Assembly: GCF_029714305.1 (NCBI RefSeq)
Contig: NZ_CP121647.1
Location: forward strand, 744,001-808,000
Length of the DNA stretch: 64,000 nucleotides
Source of the DNA: Bradyrhizobium sp. CB3481
Lineage (GTDB): Bacteria; Pseudomonadota; Alphaproteobacteria; Rhizobiales; Xanthobacteraceae
Direction of reading: 5' to 3'
In this document: one piece after another, positions 55,949 to 64,000 of the stretch
Position numbering within the stretch: position 1 is the first letter of the stretch
Layout: each line of letters starts with the position of its first letter
Position numbers and translations under genes: made by a program
The notes under the pieces: generated by a model
Told to the model about the DNA's origin: nothing
The model's database searches: none
What the model saw: only the letters and a program-made list of their open reading frames with translations

Positions 55949-57220
55949 ATGGAAAATTCCCCGCGTCCCCTGCCGTTCTCGGCATTCGAATGGCTGCTGT
56001 CCGGGCGATACCTGCGCGCGCGTCGCAAGGAAGGCTTCATCTCCGTGATCGCGGGGTTTTCCTTCCTCGGCATCATGCTCGGCGTTGCCACGCTGATCAT
56101 CGTAATGGCCGTCATGAACGGCTTCCGCAAAGAGCTGGTGGACAAGATCGTCGGCCTCAATGGCCACCTTCTGGTGCAGCCGCTGGAGTCGCCGCTGACG
56201 GATTGGGAGGATGTGGCGGAGCGCATCAGTCGGCTGCCGGACGTGCGGCTTGCCGCGCCGGTGGTGGACGGCCCGGCCCTGGCATCGTCGGCGCAGAATG
56301 CCACCGGTGTGCTCGTTCGCGGCATTCGCTCCGGAGACCTCAACAAGCTCGCCGCGATTTCCAGCAACATTCAGCAGGGCTCGCTCGATGGATTCGACCG
56401 GGGGCGAGGCGTCGCCATCGGCCGCCGGCTTGCCGAGCAATTGTCGGTGCGGGCCGGCGACAACATCACGCTGGTCGCGCCAGACGGCACAATGCGGGCG
56501 AAGGGCGCGGCCGCGCGCATCAAACCCTACACGGTCGCTGCGGTGTTCAGCATCGACATGTCGGAATACGATTCCGTCATGGTCTTTCTGCCGCTCACGG
56601 AGGCGCAGACCTATTTCAATCGCGCCGATGATGTAAGCGCCATCGAGGTCTTCCTTATGGGCAGCCCGGACAAGGTCGACAGTTTCAGGCGGCCGGTCGC
56701 TGACGCTGCCGCGCGGCCGGTGTTCCTCGTCGACTGGCGGCGGCGCACCTCGGCTTTCTTCGCGGCACTGCAGGTCGAGCGCAACGTCATGTTCCTGATC
56801 CTGACCCTGATCGTGCTGGTCGCCGCGCTGAACATCGTGTCGGGCCTGATCATGCTGGTGAAGGATAAGGGCAGCGATATCGCGATCCTGCGCACCATCG
56901 GCGCCTCGCGCGGCGCGATCATGCGGGTATTCCTGATCGCAGGTGCCGCGATCGGCGTGCTCGGCACCCTGGCCGGGCTGCTGGTCGGCATGCTGGTTTG
57001 CCTGAACATCGAAACCATCCGGCAGTTCCTGTCCTGGATTACCAACACCGAACTGTTTCCGCCGAAACTCTATTTTCTGTCGAAACTGCCGGCGGAGGTC
57101 GACGCCGGCGAGACCGCGGCCGTCGTGGCGATGGCATTGACGCTGTCATTCCTCGCAACGCTCTACCCGTCATGGCGCGCGGCCCGGCTCGATCCGGTCG
57201 ATGTGCTCCGGTATGGGTGA
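55949..57220 (+). CDS. Lipoprotein-releasing ABC permease, LolC/LolE type
   Basis: A 423-residue permease with four membrane helices and a large periplasmic domain between the first and second (about residues 50-270), the LolC/LolE form. Family segments are FEWLLSGRYLRARRKEGFIS at the N terminus, ISSNIQQGSLDGF in the periplasmic domain, DIAILRTIGASRGAIMRVF in the cytoplasmic loop and YPSWRAARLDPVDVLRYG at the C terminus. GAAGGGA precedes the ATG. LolC/E normally sits beside the ATPase gene lolD, which is absent here, so this is either an extra copy or works with a distant LolD. Confidence 0.88.
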   Translation: MENSPRPLPFSAFEWLLSGRYLRARRKEGFISVIAGFSFLGIMLGVATLIIVMAVMNGFRKELVDKIVGLNGHLLVQPLESPLTDWEDVAERISRLPDVRLAAPVVDGPALASSAQNATGVLVRGIRSGDLNKLAAISSNIQQGSLDGFDRGRGVAIGRRLAEQLSVRAGDNITLVAPDGTMRAKGAAARIKPYTVAAVFSIDMSEYDSVMVFLPLTEAQTYFNRADDVSAIEVFLMGSPDKVDSFRRPVADAAARPVFLVDWRRRTSAFFAALQVERNVMFLILTLIVLVAALNIVSGLIMLVKDKGSDIAILRTIGASRGAIMRVFLIAGAAIGVLGTLAGLLVGMLVCLNIETIRQFLSWITNTELFPPKLYFLSKLPAEVDAGETAAVVAMALTLSFLATLYPSWRAARLDPVDVLRYG

Positions 57221-57251
57221 GGGTGCTAGAGTGTTTCCCAAGCGCTCAATT

Positions 57252-57351
57252 GTCGTCACCCGCGGAGGCGGGTGACCCAGTATTCCAGAGACGGCAGTGA
57301 TCGAGCCGAGAAGCCGCGGCGTACTGGATCCCCGCCTTCGCGGGGATGACA
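57252..57351. repeat. Palindromic intergenic repeat, family I
   Basis: Begins GTCGTCACCCGCGGAGGCGG followed by GTGACCCAGTA and ends TACTGGATCCCCGCC then TTCGCGGGGATGAC. It occupies the middle of the 372-base gap before thrC; the rest of the gap (57360-57592) holds only the presumed thrC promoter and leader, with no clear attenuator. Confidence 0.8.
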
Positions 57352-57592
57352 GTGGAGTGTACGAGGCGGATGGGCCCAAGGCATCCTAGCCTTCCCGCCC
57401 ACCTGCGCATTGACTGCCTAACATACGAAAAATTGCGTCTTTTGCGGTAGCTCGCCCTTCCTTTTCGCCCACGAGCCATTTCCCCTCCGCCGCAAAACGC
57501 TTTATGGTGGCCGCTCGCTTCGCGTTTAGCGAATTCCAATTCACGATCAATATCAAAGGCTTGGCATAGGGCTTGCGCCTTTGGAGGGTGGT

Positions 57593-59011
57593 TTGACGCG
57601 CTATATTTCGACACGGGGGGAAGCCCCCGTCCTTGGTTTCTGCGATGTGATGCTGACCGGGCTCGCCCGCGACGGCGGCCTCTATGTGCCCGAGGTCTGG
57701 CCACAGCTGTCGCGCGAGACCATCGCCTCATTTTTCGGCCGGCCCTATTGGGAGGTCGCGGTCGACGTGATCAAGCCGTTTGCGGCGGGGGAGATTTCCG
57801 ACGCCGATCTCGGCCGCATGGCCAATGAGGCCTACGCCACGTTCCGCCATCCGGCCGTGGTGCCGCTCGATCAGACCGGCCCCAACCAATTCCTGCTGGA
57901 GCTGTTTCACGGCCCGACGCTGGCGTTCAAGGATGTCGCGATGCAGTTGATCTCGCGGCTGATGGATCACGTGCTCGCCAAGCGCAACCAGCGCACCACC
58001 ATCGTGGTCGCGACCTCGGGCGATACCGGCGGTGCCGCCGTCGAGGCGTTTGCCGGGCTCGACAATGTCGATCTGGTCGTGCTGTTTCCGAACGGGCGCA
58101 TCTCCGACGTGCAGCGGCGGATGATGACGACGACCGGCGCCGCCAACGTGCACGCGCTCGCCATCGAAGGCACCTTCGACGATTGCCAGGCGATCGTGAA
58201 GGCGATGTTCAACAACCACGGCTTTCGCGATGCCGTGTCGCTGTCGGGCGTCAATTCGATCAACTGGGCGCGGATCGTCGCCCAGGTCGTGTACTATTTC
58301 ACCTCGGCGGTGGCGCTCGGCGCGCCCGCGCGGCCGGTGGATTTCACCGTGCCGACCGGCAATTTCGGCGATATCTTCGCCGGCTATGTCGCCAAGAAGA
58401 TGGGCCTGCCGGTGCGCTGGCTGCGCATCGCCTCCAATGTCAACGACATCCTGCCGCGCACGCTGAAGACCGGCATCTATGAAGTGCGCGAGGTGCACGC
58501 TTCCGCCTCGCCCTCGATGGACATCCAGGTCTCTTCGAACTTCGAGCGGCTATTGTTCGAGGCGAGCCGCCGTGATGCTGCCAGTGTCCGCCGGCTGATG
58601 GACTCGCTGAAGCAGTCCGGGCGCTTCGTGCTGCCGGACACCATGCTGGCGGCGATCCGCGAGGAGTTTGACGCCGGCCGCGCCGACGAGACCGAGACGG
58701 CGGCGGCGATCCGTGCCGCCTGGCGCGAGGCCGGCGATCTCGTCGATCCCCACACCGCAGTGGCGCTCGCGGTGGCCGATCGCGACACATCGGATTCGAA
58801 GATTCCCAACATCGTGCTGTCGACCGCGCATCCGGCCAAGTTTCCCGACGCCGTGGAAGCCGCGTGCGGCGTGCGGCCGGAGCTGCCGGCCTGGCTCGAC
58901 GGCCTCATGACCAAATCCGAACACATCACGGTGATGAAAAACGATTCAGCGGAAGTGGAAAGATTCGTGCGCTCGGTGAGCCGTGCCACGAAGCAGGGAG
59001 TTGCCGGATGA
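57593..59011 (+). CDS. thrC: Threonine synthase
   Basis: A 472-residue PLP enzyme that converts phosphohomoserine to threonine. The N-terminal TRYISTRGEAP is the bacterial class signature; the PLP lysine is in GPTLAFKDVAMQ (near residue 113) and the phosphate-binding ATSGDTGGAA follows. A TTG at 57593 is used as start: it gives the standard N terminus and has GGAGGG four bases upstream, while the TTG at 57581 lies before that site. Its stop overlaps the start of the M16 peptidase gene. Confidence 0.95.
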   Translation: MTRYISTRGEAPVLGFCDVMLTGLARDGGLYVPEVWPQLSRETIASFFGRPYWEVAVDVIKPFAAGEISDADLGRMANEAYATFRHPAVVPLDQTGPNQFLLELFHGPTLAFKDVAMQLISRLMDHVLAKRNQRTTIVVATSGDTGGAAVEAFAGLDNVDLVVLFPNGRISDVQRRMMTTTGAANVHALAIEGTFDDCQAIVKAMFNNHGFRDAVSLSGVNSINWARIVAQVVYYFTSAVALGAPARPVDFTVPTGNFGDIFAGYVAKKMGLPVRWLRIASNVNDILPRTLKTGIYEVREVHASASPSMDIQVSSNFERLLFEASRRDAASVRRLMDSLKQSGRFVLPDTMLAAIREEFDAGRADETETAAAIRAAWREAGDLVDPHTAVALAVADRDTSDSKIPNIVLSTAHPAKFPDAVEAACGVRPELPAWLDGLMTKSEHITVMKNDSAEVERFVRSVSRATKQGVAG

Positions 59012-60297
59012 GCGTCGACGTAACCAAGCTGCCGTCCGGTCTGACTGTCGTCACCGACACCATGCCGCATCTGGAAACCGCCGCGCTCGGCGTCTGGGCC
59101 GGCGTCGGCGGCCGCGACGAAAAGCCGAACGAGCACGGCATCTCGCATCTTCTGGAGCACATGGCCTTCAAGGGCACCACGCGGCGCTCGTCGCGCGAGA
59201 TCGTCGAGGAGATCGAGGCGGTCGGCGGCGATCTCAATGCCGGCACCTCGACCGAGACCACGGCCTATTATGCGCGGGTGATGAAGGCCGACGTGCCGCT
59301 GGCGCTCGACGTGCTCTCCGATATCCTGACCAATCCATCCTTCGTGCCCGACGAGCTCGAGCGCGAGAAGAGCGTCATCGTCCAGGAAATCGGCGCGGCG
59401 CAGGATACGCCCGATGATGTCGTGTTCGAGCATCTCAACGAGCTCTGCTTTCCCGATCAGCCGATGGGCCGCTCGCTGCTCGGCACCGCAAAGACGCTGA
59501 AGGCATTCGACCGCGACATGCTGCGCGGCTATCTCGCGACGCATTACCGCGGCCCCGACCTGGTGGTGGCCGCCGCCGGCGCGGTCGACCACAAGCGCGT
59601 GGTGGAGGAGGTGGTGCAGAAATTTGCCAGTTTTGACGCCACGCCCGCGCCGAAGCCGCAACCGGCAATGTTCGGCAAGGGCGGTTCGCGCGTGGTGCAC
59701 CGCGATCTCGAGCAGGCGCATCTGACGCTGGCGCTCGAAGGCGTGCCGCAGACCGACCTGTCGCTGTTCTCGCTGCAGGTGTTCACCAACACGCTGGGCG
59801 GCGGCATGTCGTCGCGGCTGTTCCAGGAAGTGCGCGAGAAGCGCGGTCTCTGCTACTCGATCTACACCTTCCACGCGCCCTATAGCGACACCGGCTTTTT
59901 CGGCCTCTATACTGGCACCGATCCCGCCGACGCCCCTGAAATGATGGAGGTGATCGTCGACGTCATTAACGACGCCGTCGAAACCCTGACGGAGGCCGAG
60001 ATCGCCCGCGCCAAGGCGCAGATGAAGGCCGGGCTGCTGATGGCGCTGGAAAGCTGCTCCTCCCGGGCCGAACAGCTGGCCCGGCACGTTCTGGCCTATG
60101 GCCGGCCGCTGACGGTGGACGAACTGGTCGCCAGGATTGACGCGGTCGACGTCGAATCGACCCGCAACGCCGCCCGCGCGCTATTATCCCGCAGCCGGCC
60201 GGCGGTGGTCGCGCTCGGTAGCGGCAGGGGTCTGGACACGGCGGTATCTTTTGCGGAAGGATTGACGACGTCGAAGGCAAAGTCGCTGCTACATTGA
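59008..60297 (+). CDS. M16 family zinc peptidase (processing-peptidase-like)
   Basis: A 429-residue M16B peptidase related to mitochondrial processing peptidase beta. The inverted zinc motif HLLEH is at residues 47-51, and the third ligand glutamate is expected in the downstream ELEREKSVIVQEI helix; the C-terminal domain has the YSIYTFHAPYSDTGFFGLY arm. AGGGAG lies before the ATG, which overlaps the thrC stop. This thrC-peptidase-GNAT order is recurrent in related genomes, from recall. Confidence 0.93.
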   Translation: MSVDVTKLPSGLTVVTDTMPHLETAALGVWAGVGGRDEKPNEHGISHLLEHMAFKGTTRRSSREIVEEIEAVGGDLNAGTSTETTAYYARVMKADVPLALDVLSDILTNPSFVPDELEREKSVIVQEIGAAQDTPDDVVFEHLNELCFPDQPMGRSLLGTAKTLKAFDRDMLRGYLATHYRGPDLVVAAAGAVDHKRVVEEVVQKFASFDATPAPKPQPAMFGKGGSRVVHRDLEQAHLTLALEGVPQTDLSLFSLQVFTNTLGGGMSSRLFQEVREKRGLCYSIYTFHAPYSDTGFFGLYTGTDPADAPEMMEVIVDVINDAVETLTEAEIARAKAQMKAGLLMALESCSSRAEQLARHVLAYGRPLTVDELVARIDAVDVESTRNAARALLSRSRPAVVALGSGRGLDTAVSFAEGLTTSKAKSLLH

Positions 60298-60307
60298 GGT
60301 AGTGGGC

Positions 60308-60895
60308 ATGGCCCTGTTTCGTTTGCCATCCAGCGGACCGGCCGCACTTGTGCCGCGCGGCCACGGCCTGTTGCTGCGCGCGCCCCAGATGGCGGACTTC
60401 GTGCAATGGGCGCAACTGCGCGAACAGAGCCGGGCCTATCTCACGCCATGGGAGCCGATCTGGCCGTCGGATGACCTGACCCGCGCCGGCTTCCGTCGCC
60501 GGCTGCGCCGCTACGCCGAGGATATCGCCGCCGACCGGTCCTATCCGTTCATCATCTTCCGCGAGGCCGATGGCGCCATGATCGGCGGCATCACGCTTGC
60601 CAATGTCCGCCGCGGCATCGTGCAGGCCGGCACCATCGGCTATTGGGTCGGCGAGCCCCACGCCCATCGCGGCTATATGACCACGGCATTGCGGGTGCTG
60701 CTGCCAATGCTGTTCGGCGAACTCAGCCTGCACCGCATCGAGGCCGCCTGCATTCCGACCAATACGCCCTCGATCCGGGTCTTGGAGAAATGCGGCTTCA
60801 CCCGCGAGGGGCTGGCGCGGCGCTATCTCTGCATCAATGGCATCTGGCAGGACCACCTGCTGTTCGGCCTGCTGCATGAGGATTTCCGCGGCTAG
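60308..60895 (+). CDS. GNAT family N-acetyltransferase (RimJ-like)
   Basis: A 195-residue acetyltransferase of the RimJ/RimL type. The acetyl-CoA site is seen as GYWVGEPHAHRGYMTTAL, followed by LHRIEAACIPTNTPSIRVLE and the closing KCGFTREGLARRYLCINGIW. Substrate is likely a protein N terminus, such as a ribosomal protein, by family resemblance only. The ATG at 60308 is preferred to the GTG at 60302. It follows the peptidase gene by 10 bases and is probably cotranscribed. Confidence 0.9.
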   Translation: MALFRLPSSGPAALVPRGHGLLLRAPQMADFVQWAQLREQSRAYLTPWEPIWPSDDLTRAGFRRRLRRYAEDIAADRSYPFIIFREADGAMIGGITLANVRRGIVQAGTIGYWVGEPHAHRGYMTTALRVLLPMLFGELSLHRIEAACIPTNTPSIRVLEKCGFTREGLARRYLCINGIWQDHLLFGLLHEDFRG

Positions 60896-60997
60896 GCCGC
60901 CGTTCCTACATCTTTAGACGCCTTGGGTTCGCCGCCATTGGGCTGCTATAACGCCGCCGGAAACAACGACGTGGGACGATGGGATTTGGGACGTCGC

Positions 60998-61633
60998 ATG
61001 GGTGATATCAGTTTGGCCAGGGTGATGGCCGCGGCGGCGGTCGCGGGTGGCCTTTTCTGCCTCTCGGCCGCACCGGCATCGGCGCAATCGCTGTCCGACC
61101 GTTTCAAGAGCCTGTTCGGCGGCAAGTCCGAGGAGGCGCCGGCCCCCGCTGCGCCGGCGGCGACGCAGGAGCCGGGCGATCTGACCTGCCCGCCGGTCAC
61201 CGTCAGGGCGGGGGCGTCCACCTATGCCGTCGCGGCGCCGGGCAAGCAGCCGGTCGGCAACGACCTGCGCTTTCAAGCGACGATCTCCAAGATGGCCCGC
61301 GAATGCAGCCTCAATGGCGGGGTGATCACGGCGCGGATCGGTATTCAAGGCCGCGTCATCGCCGGCCCCGCGGGCGCACCGGCCTCGGTGCAGGTTCCGA
61401 TCCGCATTGCCGTGGTGCAGGGCGGAGTGGCCGAAAAGACCATCGCCACCAAGGCCTACCAGACCACGGTCACCATGACCGAGACCGGCAGCGAGCCGTT
61501 TACCCTTGTTGCCGAAGATCTGAGCTATCCGGCGCCCCCCGGCGCCGTCGGCGACAGCTATATCTTCTATATCGGCTTCGACCCGCAGGCCTTGAAGCCG
61601 GAACGGCCCGTGCCGAAAAAGAAGAGGCAATAA
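60998..61633 (+). CDS. Secreted hypothetical protein
   Basis: A 211-residue protein with a Sec signal peptide (residues 8-30, ending APASAQS), an alanine/proline-rich linker (EEAPAPAAPAATQEP) and a beta-rich domain of about 150 residues with two cysteines (LTCPP and RECSLNG). The C terminus is basic (PVPKKKRQ). I do not recognise the domain; similar proteins exist upstream of F0 ATP synthase genes in related rhizobia, from recall. The ATG at 60998 begins the signal peptide. It ends at a bidirectional terminator shared with the atp operon. Confidence 0.75.
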   Translation: MGDISLARVMAAAAVAGGLFCLSAAPASAQSLSDRFKSLFGGKSEEAPAPAAPAATQEPGDLTCPPVTVRAGASTYAVAAPGKQPVGNDLRFQATISKMARECSLNGGVITARIGIQGRVIAGPAGAPASVQVPIRIAVVQGGVAEKTIATKAYQTTVTMTETGSEPFTLVAEDLSYPAPPGAVGDSYIFYIGFDPQALKPERPVPKKKRQ

Positions 61634-61642
61634 GTGGCCAAT

Positions 61643-61680
61643 AAAAAAGCCGGCGCGATCATCTCGCGCCGGCTTTTTTA
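61643..61680. terminator. Bidirectional intrinsic terminator
   Basis: AAAAAAGCCGGCGCGA faces TCGCGCCGGCTTTTTT around ATCA, a perfect 16-base stem with runs of A and T on both sides. It separates the rightward secreted protein gene from the leftward F0 ATP synthase operon. Confidence 0.92.
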
Positions 61681-61696
61681 TTTGGTTGGAAGCCGA

Positions 61697-62185
61697 TCAG
61701 TTCAGCTTGGCGCGAACCTCGTCGATGCCCTTGGCGAGCAGATCGTCGGCAACCGAGCCCTTGACCGACTGCGACAGGATGGTCGAGGCGGCTTCGACCG
61801 CGGCGTTGGCGGCGGCGGAACGGACGTCGGCGAGCGCCTGGGCTTCGGCGAGGGCGATCTTGCTCTCGGCGGTCTTGGTGCGGCGGGCGACGAAATCTTC
61901 CATCTTGGCCTTGGCTTCGGTCGCAATGCGCTCGGCTTCGGCCTTGGCATTGGCGATGATTTCCTCGGCCTCGCGCTCCGCGCTGGCGCGGCGGGTCTTG
62001 TACTCGCCGAGCAGCTTGGCGGCCTCTTCCTTGAGACGCTTGGCGTCGTCGAGTTCGGCCTTGATGCGCTGGCTGCGGTGGTCGAGCGCCGTCAGCACCG
62101 TCTTGTGAATGCCGAGATAGGCAAACAGCACCAAGAGGATGACGAAGGCGATCGCAACCCAGGTTTCCGGTTGGGTGAACATCAA
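61697..62185 (-). CDS. atpF: ATP synthase F0 subunit b
   Basis: A 162-residue peripheral stalk subunit: one N-terminal membrane helix (about residues 8-27) and a long charged alpha-helix ([20 protein letters not shown] onwards) that reaches the F1 head. It is the last gene of the leftward F0 operon, one base after the b' gene. Two adjacent ATGs (62185, 62182) are possible. It pairs with b' to make the heterodimeric stalk used by alphaproteobacteria and phototrophs. Confidence 0.94.
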   Translation of the reverse strand: MMFTQPETWVAIAFVILLVLFAYLGIHKTVLTALDHRSQRIKAELDDAKRLKEEAAKLLGEYKTRRASAEREAEEIIANAKAEAERIATEAKAKMEDFVARRTKTAESKIALAEAQALADVRSAAANAAVEAASTILSQSVKGSVADDLLAKGIDEVRAKLN

Positions 62186-62186
62186 G

Positions 62187-62735
62187 CTATCCCTTCAACG
62201 AAGCATCGACGGCACCGCTCACCGTCTTCGCATCGGGCACGACGCCGGTCAGCCGCTGCACGATCGCGCCGGCCGCGTCGGCGGCGATGCCGCGGACGTT
62301 GCTCATCGCGGTCTCGCGCGTCGCCGCGATCTGCTTTTCGGCGGCGGCGAGCTTGGCGGTGAGCTGGTCTTCCAGCGTCTTGCGCTCGGCTTCCGCGGCC
62401 GCGTTCAGCTTCTCGCGGGTCTCGTTGCCGATCGCCTGCGCGCGGGCGCGGGCCGATGCGAGCTCGGTCTCATACGCCTTCAGCGCCGCGTCCGACTCGT
62501 CCTTGAACTTCTGCGCCGCCGCAAGGTCGCCCTCGATCGCGTTCTGACGTGCGTCGATCACGCTTTCGACGCGCGGCAGCGCGAAGCGGGACACGATCAC
62601 ATAGAGCGCGACGAAAGCAATGACGAGCGATACCAGCTGCGAGGCAAACGTATTCGACTCGAACGGAGGAAATCCTCCGCCGTGTCCACCGTCGGCCTCG
62701 GTGTGGGCGTCGGTACCATGACTTTTTTCAGCCAC
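62187..62735 (-). CDS. atpG: ATP synthase F0 subunit b'
   Basis: A 182-residue second stalk subunit with a hydrophilic N-terminal tail (about 30 residues, His/Gly-rich [13 protein letters not shown]), one membrane helix ([20 protein letters not shown]) and a long coiled-coil helix beginning [19 protein letters not shown]. It is divergent from the b subunit but has the same architecture. It lies between atpE and atpF. The symbol atpG here follows rhizobial usage for b', not the gamma subunit. Confidence 0.93.
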   Translation of the reverse strand: MAEKSHGTDAHTEADGGHGGGFPPFESNTFASQLVSLVIAFVALYVIVSRFALPRVESVIDARQNAIEGDLAAAQKFKDESDAALKAYETELASARARAQAIGNETREKLNAAAEAERKTLEDQLTAKLAAAEKQIAATRETAMSNVRGIAADAAGAIVQRLTGVVPDAKTVSGAVDASLKG

Positions 62736-62792
62736 GGGGGTCTCCTGTTGCTGTCAGGCGCGCCGCCCTGGGGCGGCGCGAGTGGATGCAGC

Positions 62793-63023
62793 TCAGAGCG
62801 GAACGAACAGCAGCAGCAGCGCGATCAGCAGCGAGAAGATGCCGAGCGCTTCGGTCACGGCGAAGCCGAAGATCAGGTTGCCGAACTGGCCCTGAGCGGC
62901 CGAGGGGTTACGCACCGCAGCAGCAAGGTAGTTGCCGAAGATGATGCCCACGCCGACGCCTGCGCCGCCCATGCCGATTGCCGCGATGCCCGCGCCGATA
63001 AGTTTTGCTGCTGCCGGTTCCAT
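62793..63023 (-). CDS. atpE: ATP synthase F0 subunit c
   Basis: A 76-residue hairpin of two membrane helices that forms the proton-driven ring. The first helix has the packing glycines ([17 protein letters not shown]), the loop is [11 protein letters not shown], and the proton-carrying carboxylate is the glutamate in [15 protein letters not shown]. The loop and glutamate, rather than a sodium-type Gln/Glu/Ser set, indicate proton coupling. Confidence 0.96.
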   Translation of the reverse strand: MEPAAAKLIGAGIAAIGMGGAGVGVGIIFGNYLAAAVRNPSAAQGQFGNLIFGFAVTEALGIFSLLIALLLLFVPL

Positions 63024-63078
63024 TTTCTAGAGCTCCTTGAGGATAAGACAAAGTGTGGGTGGAAATTCCCCGGTCCGC

Positions 63079-63834
63079 TTAGTGTCCCGGATGAATGGCG
63101 TCGTTGAGATAGATGCAGGTCAGGATCGCGAACACGTAGGCCTGCAGGAACGCGACCAGCAGCTCAAGCGCGGTCAGCGCGACCGTGAGCGCCAGCGGCA
63201 GCACGCCGCCGACCCAGCCGATGGCGCCGAGCGAGACGCCGAGCATGGCGACGAAGCCCGCGAACACCTTCAGCGCGATGTGGCCGGCCAGCATGTTGGC
63301 GAACAGACGGACGCTGTGCGAAACCGGCCGCAGGAAGAACGACAGGATTTCGATGAACATCACCAGCGGCAGGATGTAGATCGGAACGCCATGGGGAACG
63401 AAGATACTGAAGAACTTGAACCCGTTCTTGTAGACGCCGTAGATCAGGACCGTGAAGAAAACCAGCAGCGCCAGGGCGGCGGTGACGATGATGTGGCTCG
63501 ACACCGTGAAGGTATAGGGAATGATGCCGATCAGGTTCGAGATGCAGATGAACATGAACAGCGAGAAGATCAGCGGGAAGAACTTCATGCCTTCCGCACC
63601 GGCGGTCGAGCGGATCGTCGAGGCGACGAACTCGTAGGAGATTTCCGCGATCGACTGCAGCCGCCCGGGGACCAGCGCCCGGCGCGACATGCCGCCGATC
63701 ATCAGCAGCGAGATCACCGCGACCGCAAGGAACATGTAGAGCGACGAGTTGGTGAAGGCGATCGTGTGGTTGCCGATATGGCCGATCGTGAAGAGGGGCT
63801 CGATATTGAACTGGTGGATCGGGTCGATTTTCAT
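63079..63834 (-). CDS. atpB: ATP synthase F0 subunit a
   Basis: A 251-residue subunit a with about six membrane helices, forming the proton half-channels. The essential arginine is in [12 protein letters not shown], and the C-terminal helix has the conserved [19 protein letters not shown]. The ATG at 63834 gives the usual [15 protein letters not shown] terminus. It lies 55 bases upstream of atpE and downstream of atpI. Confidence 0.96.
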   Translation of the reverse strand: MKIDPIHQFNIEPLFTIGHIGNHTIAFTNSSLYMFLAVAVISLLMIGGMSRRALVPGRLQSIAEISYEFVASTIRSTAGAEGMKFFPLIFSLFMFICISNLIGIIPYTFTVSSHIIVTAALALLVFFTVLIYGVYKNGFKFFSIFVPHGVPIYILPLVMFIEILSFFLRPVSHSVRLFANMLAGHIALKVFAGFVAMLGVSLGAIGWVGGVLPLALTVALTALELLVAFLQAYVFAILTCIYLNDAIHPGH

Positions 63835-63903
63835 CCGCGCGGCTCTTTATCCACCGGCTTGGCCGGCAATCGAATTTCAAATGTCGTGACTTCCCGTCAA
63901 CGC

Positions 63904-64000
63904 TCAGCGCTTGCCCGAGGCCACGCCTGCTGATCTCACCACGTTGACCACACCGGCGACGAAGCCGAGCAGCAAAAACACGATGAAACCGAACGGCGAA
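63904..64000 (-). CDS. atpI: ATP synthase accessory protein AtpI/AtpZ (C-terminal fragment)
   Basis: Only the last 31 codons are in the window: SPFGFIVFLLLGFVAGVVNV then VRSAGVASGKR and a stop at 63904-63906. This is the second membrane helix and tail of the AtpI family, which is encoded at the head of F0 operons and is linked to ring assembly and ion supply. The rest of the gene lies beyond the right edge. Confidence 0.8.
   Translation of the reverse strand, partial: SPFGFIVFLLLGFVAGVVNVVRSAGVASGKR

Overview
The window is GC-rich chromosomal DNA of an alphaproteobacterium of the Rhizobiales, most likely Bradyrhizobium or a very close relative. The clues are an aa3-type cytochrome oxidase operon with interleaved assembly genes (coxB-coxA-ctaB-small membrane protein-ctaG-coxC, then DUF983 and SURF1), an F0 ATP synthase operon with split b and b' subunits, a PodJ-type polar localisation protein with Sel1 repeats, an IalB-family protein, and many palindromic intergenic repeats of the kind common in Bradyrhizobium. 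Genus is inferred from recall of gene order and protein style, not from a search.

Layout. 0-6.8 kb: an AraC regulator cut by the left edge, a class II aldolase, a LexA-like repressor followed by a truncated DNA glycosylase, DUF952-pyrD, a MATE exporter, an MBL hydrolase and a DUF6460 protein. 6.8-15.4 kb: the four-gene ligase-associated DNA repair set (exonuclease, ATP-dependent ligase, DEXH helicase, PdeM phosphoesterase). It is arranged as two divergent pairs separated by a TPR-methyltransferase gene and an orphan ABC solute-binding protein gene. 15.4-22.5 kb: LysR, EamA exporter, MBL protein, a non-canonical Nramp transporter, a TauE/TIGR02186 pair and a ClpP-like membrane protein. 22.8-33.1 kb: PodJ-like protein, PadR regulator divergent from an NTF2-like gene, and a beta-oxidation set (acyl-CoA dehydrogenase, thiolase, FadB-type protein). 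33.2-36 kb: glutathione theme (GST divergent from MarR, then glutamate-cysteine ligase). 36-40.9 kb: PAN-domain protein, nucleotidyltransferase, MmcQ/YjbR protein, tldD-lepB, IalB protein. 41-48 kb: the cytochrome oxidase operon. 48-57.2 kb: an accessory-looking block with a NarX/NarL-type two-component pair, three small proteins (one His-rich), a PaoABC-type molybdenum oxidoreductase and a LolC/E-type permease. 57.6-61.6 kb: thrC, an M16 peptidase, a GNAT acetyltransferase and a secreted protein. 61.7-64 kb: atpF-atpG-atpE-atpB-atpI, transcribed leftward, with atpI cut by the right edge.

Most of this is ordinary chromosome. No CRISPR array, prophage, transposase, rRNA or tRNA gene was seen, and no multi-gene cluster that looks wholly undescribed. 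The best leads are small: matched palindromic operators between divergent regulator/target pairs (PadR, MarR), a long inverted repeat upstream of coxB, an Nramp protein lacking two metal-ligand residues, a LexA-like repressor joined to a glycosylase relic that ends at a palindromic repeat, the split DNA repair locus, and nine families of palindromic intergenic repeats.
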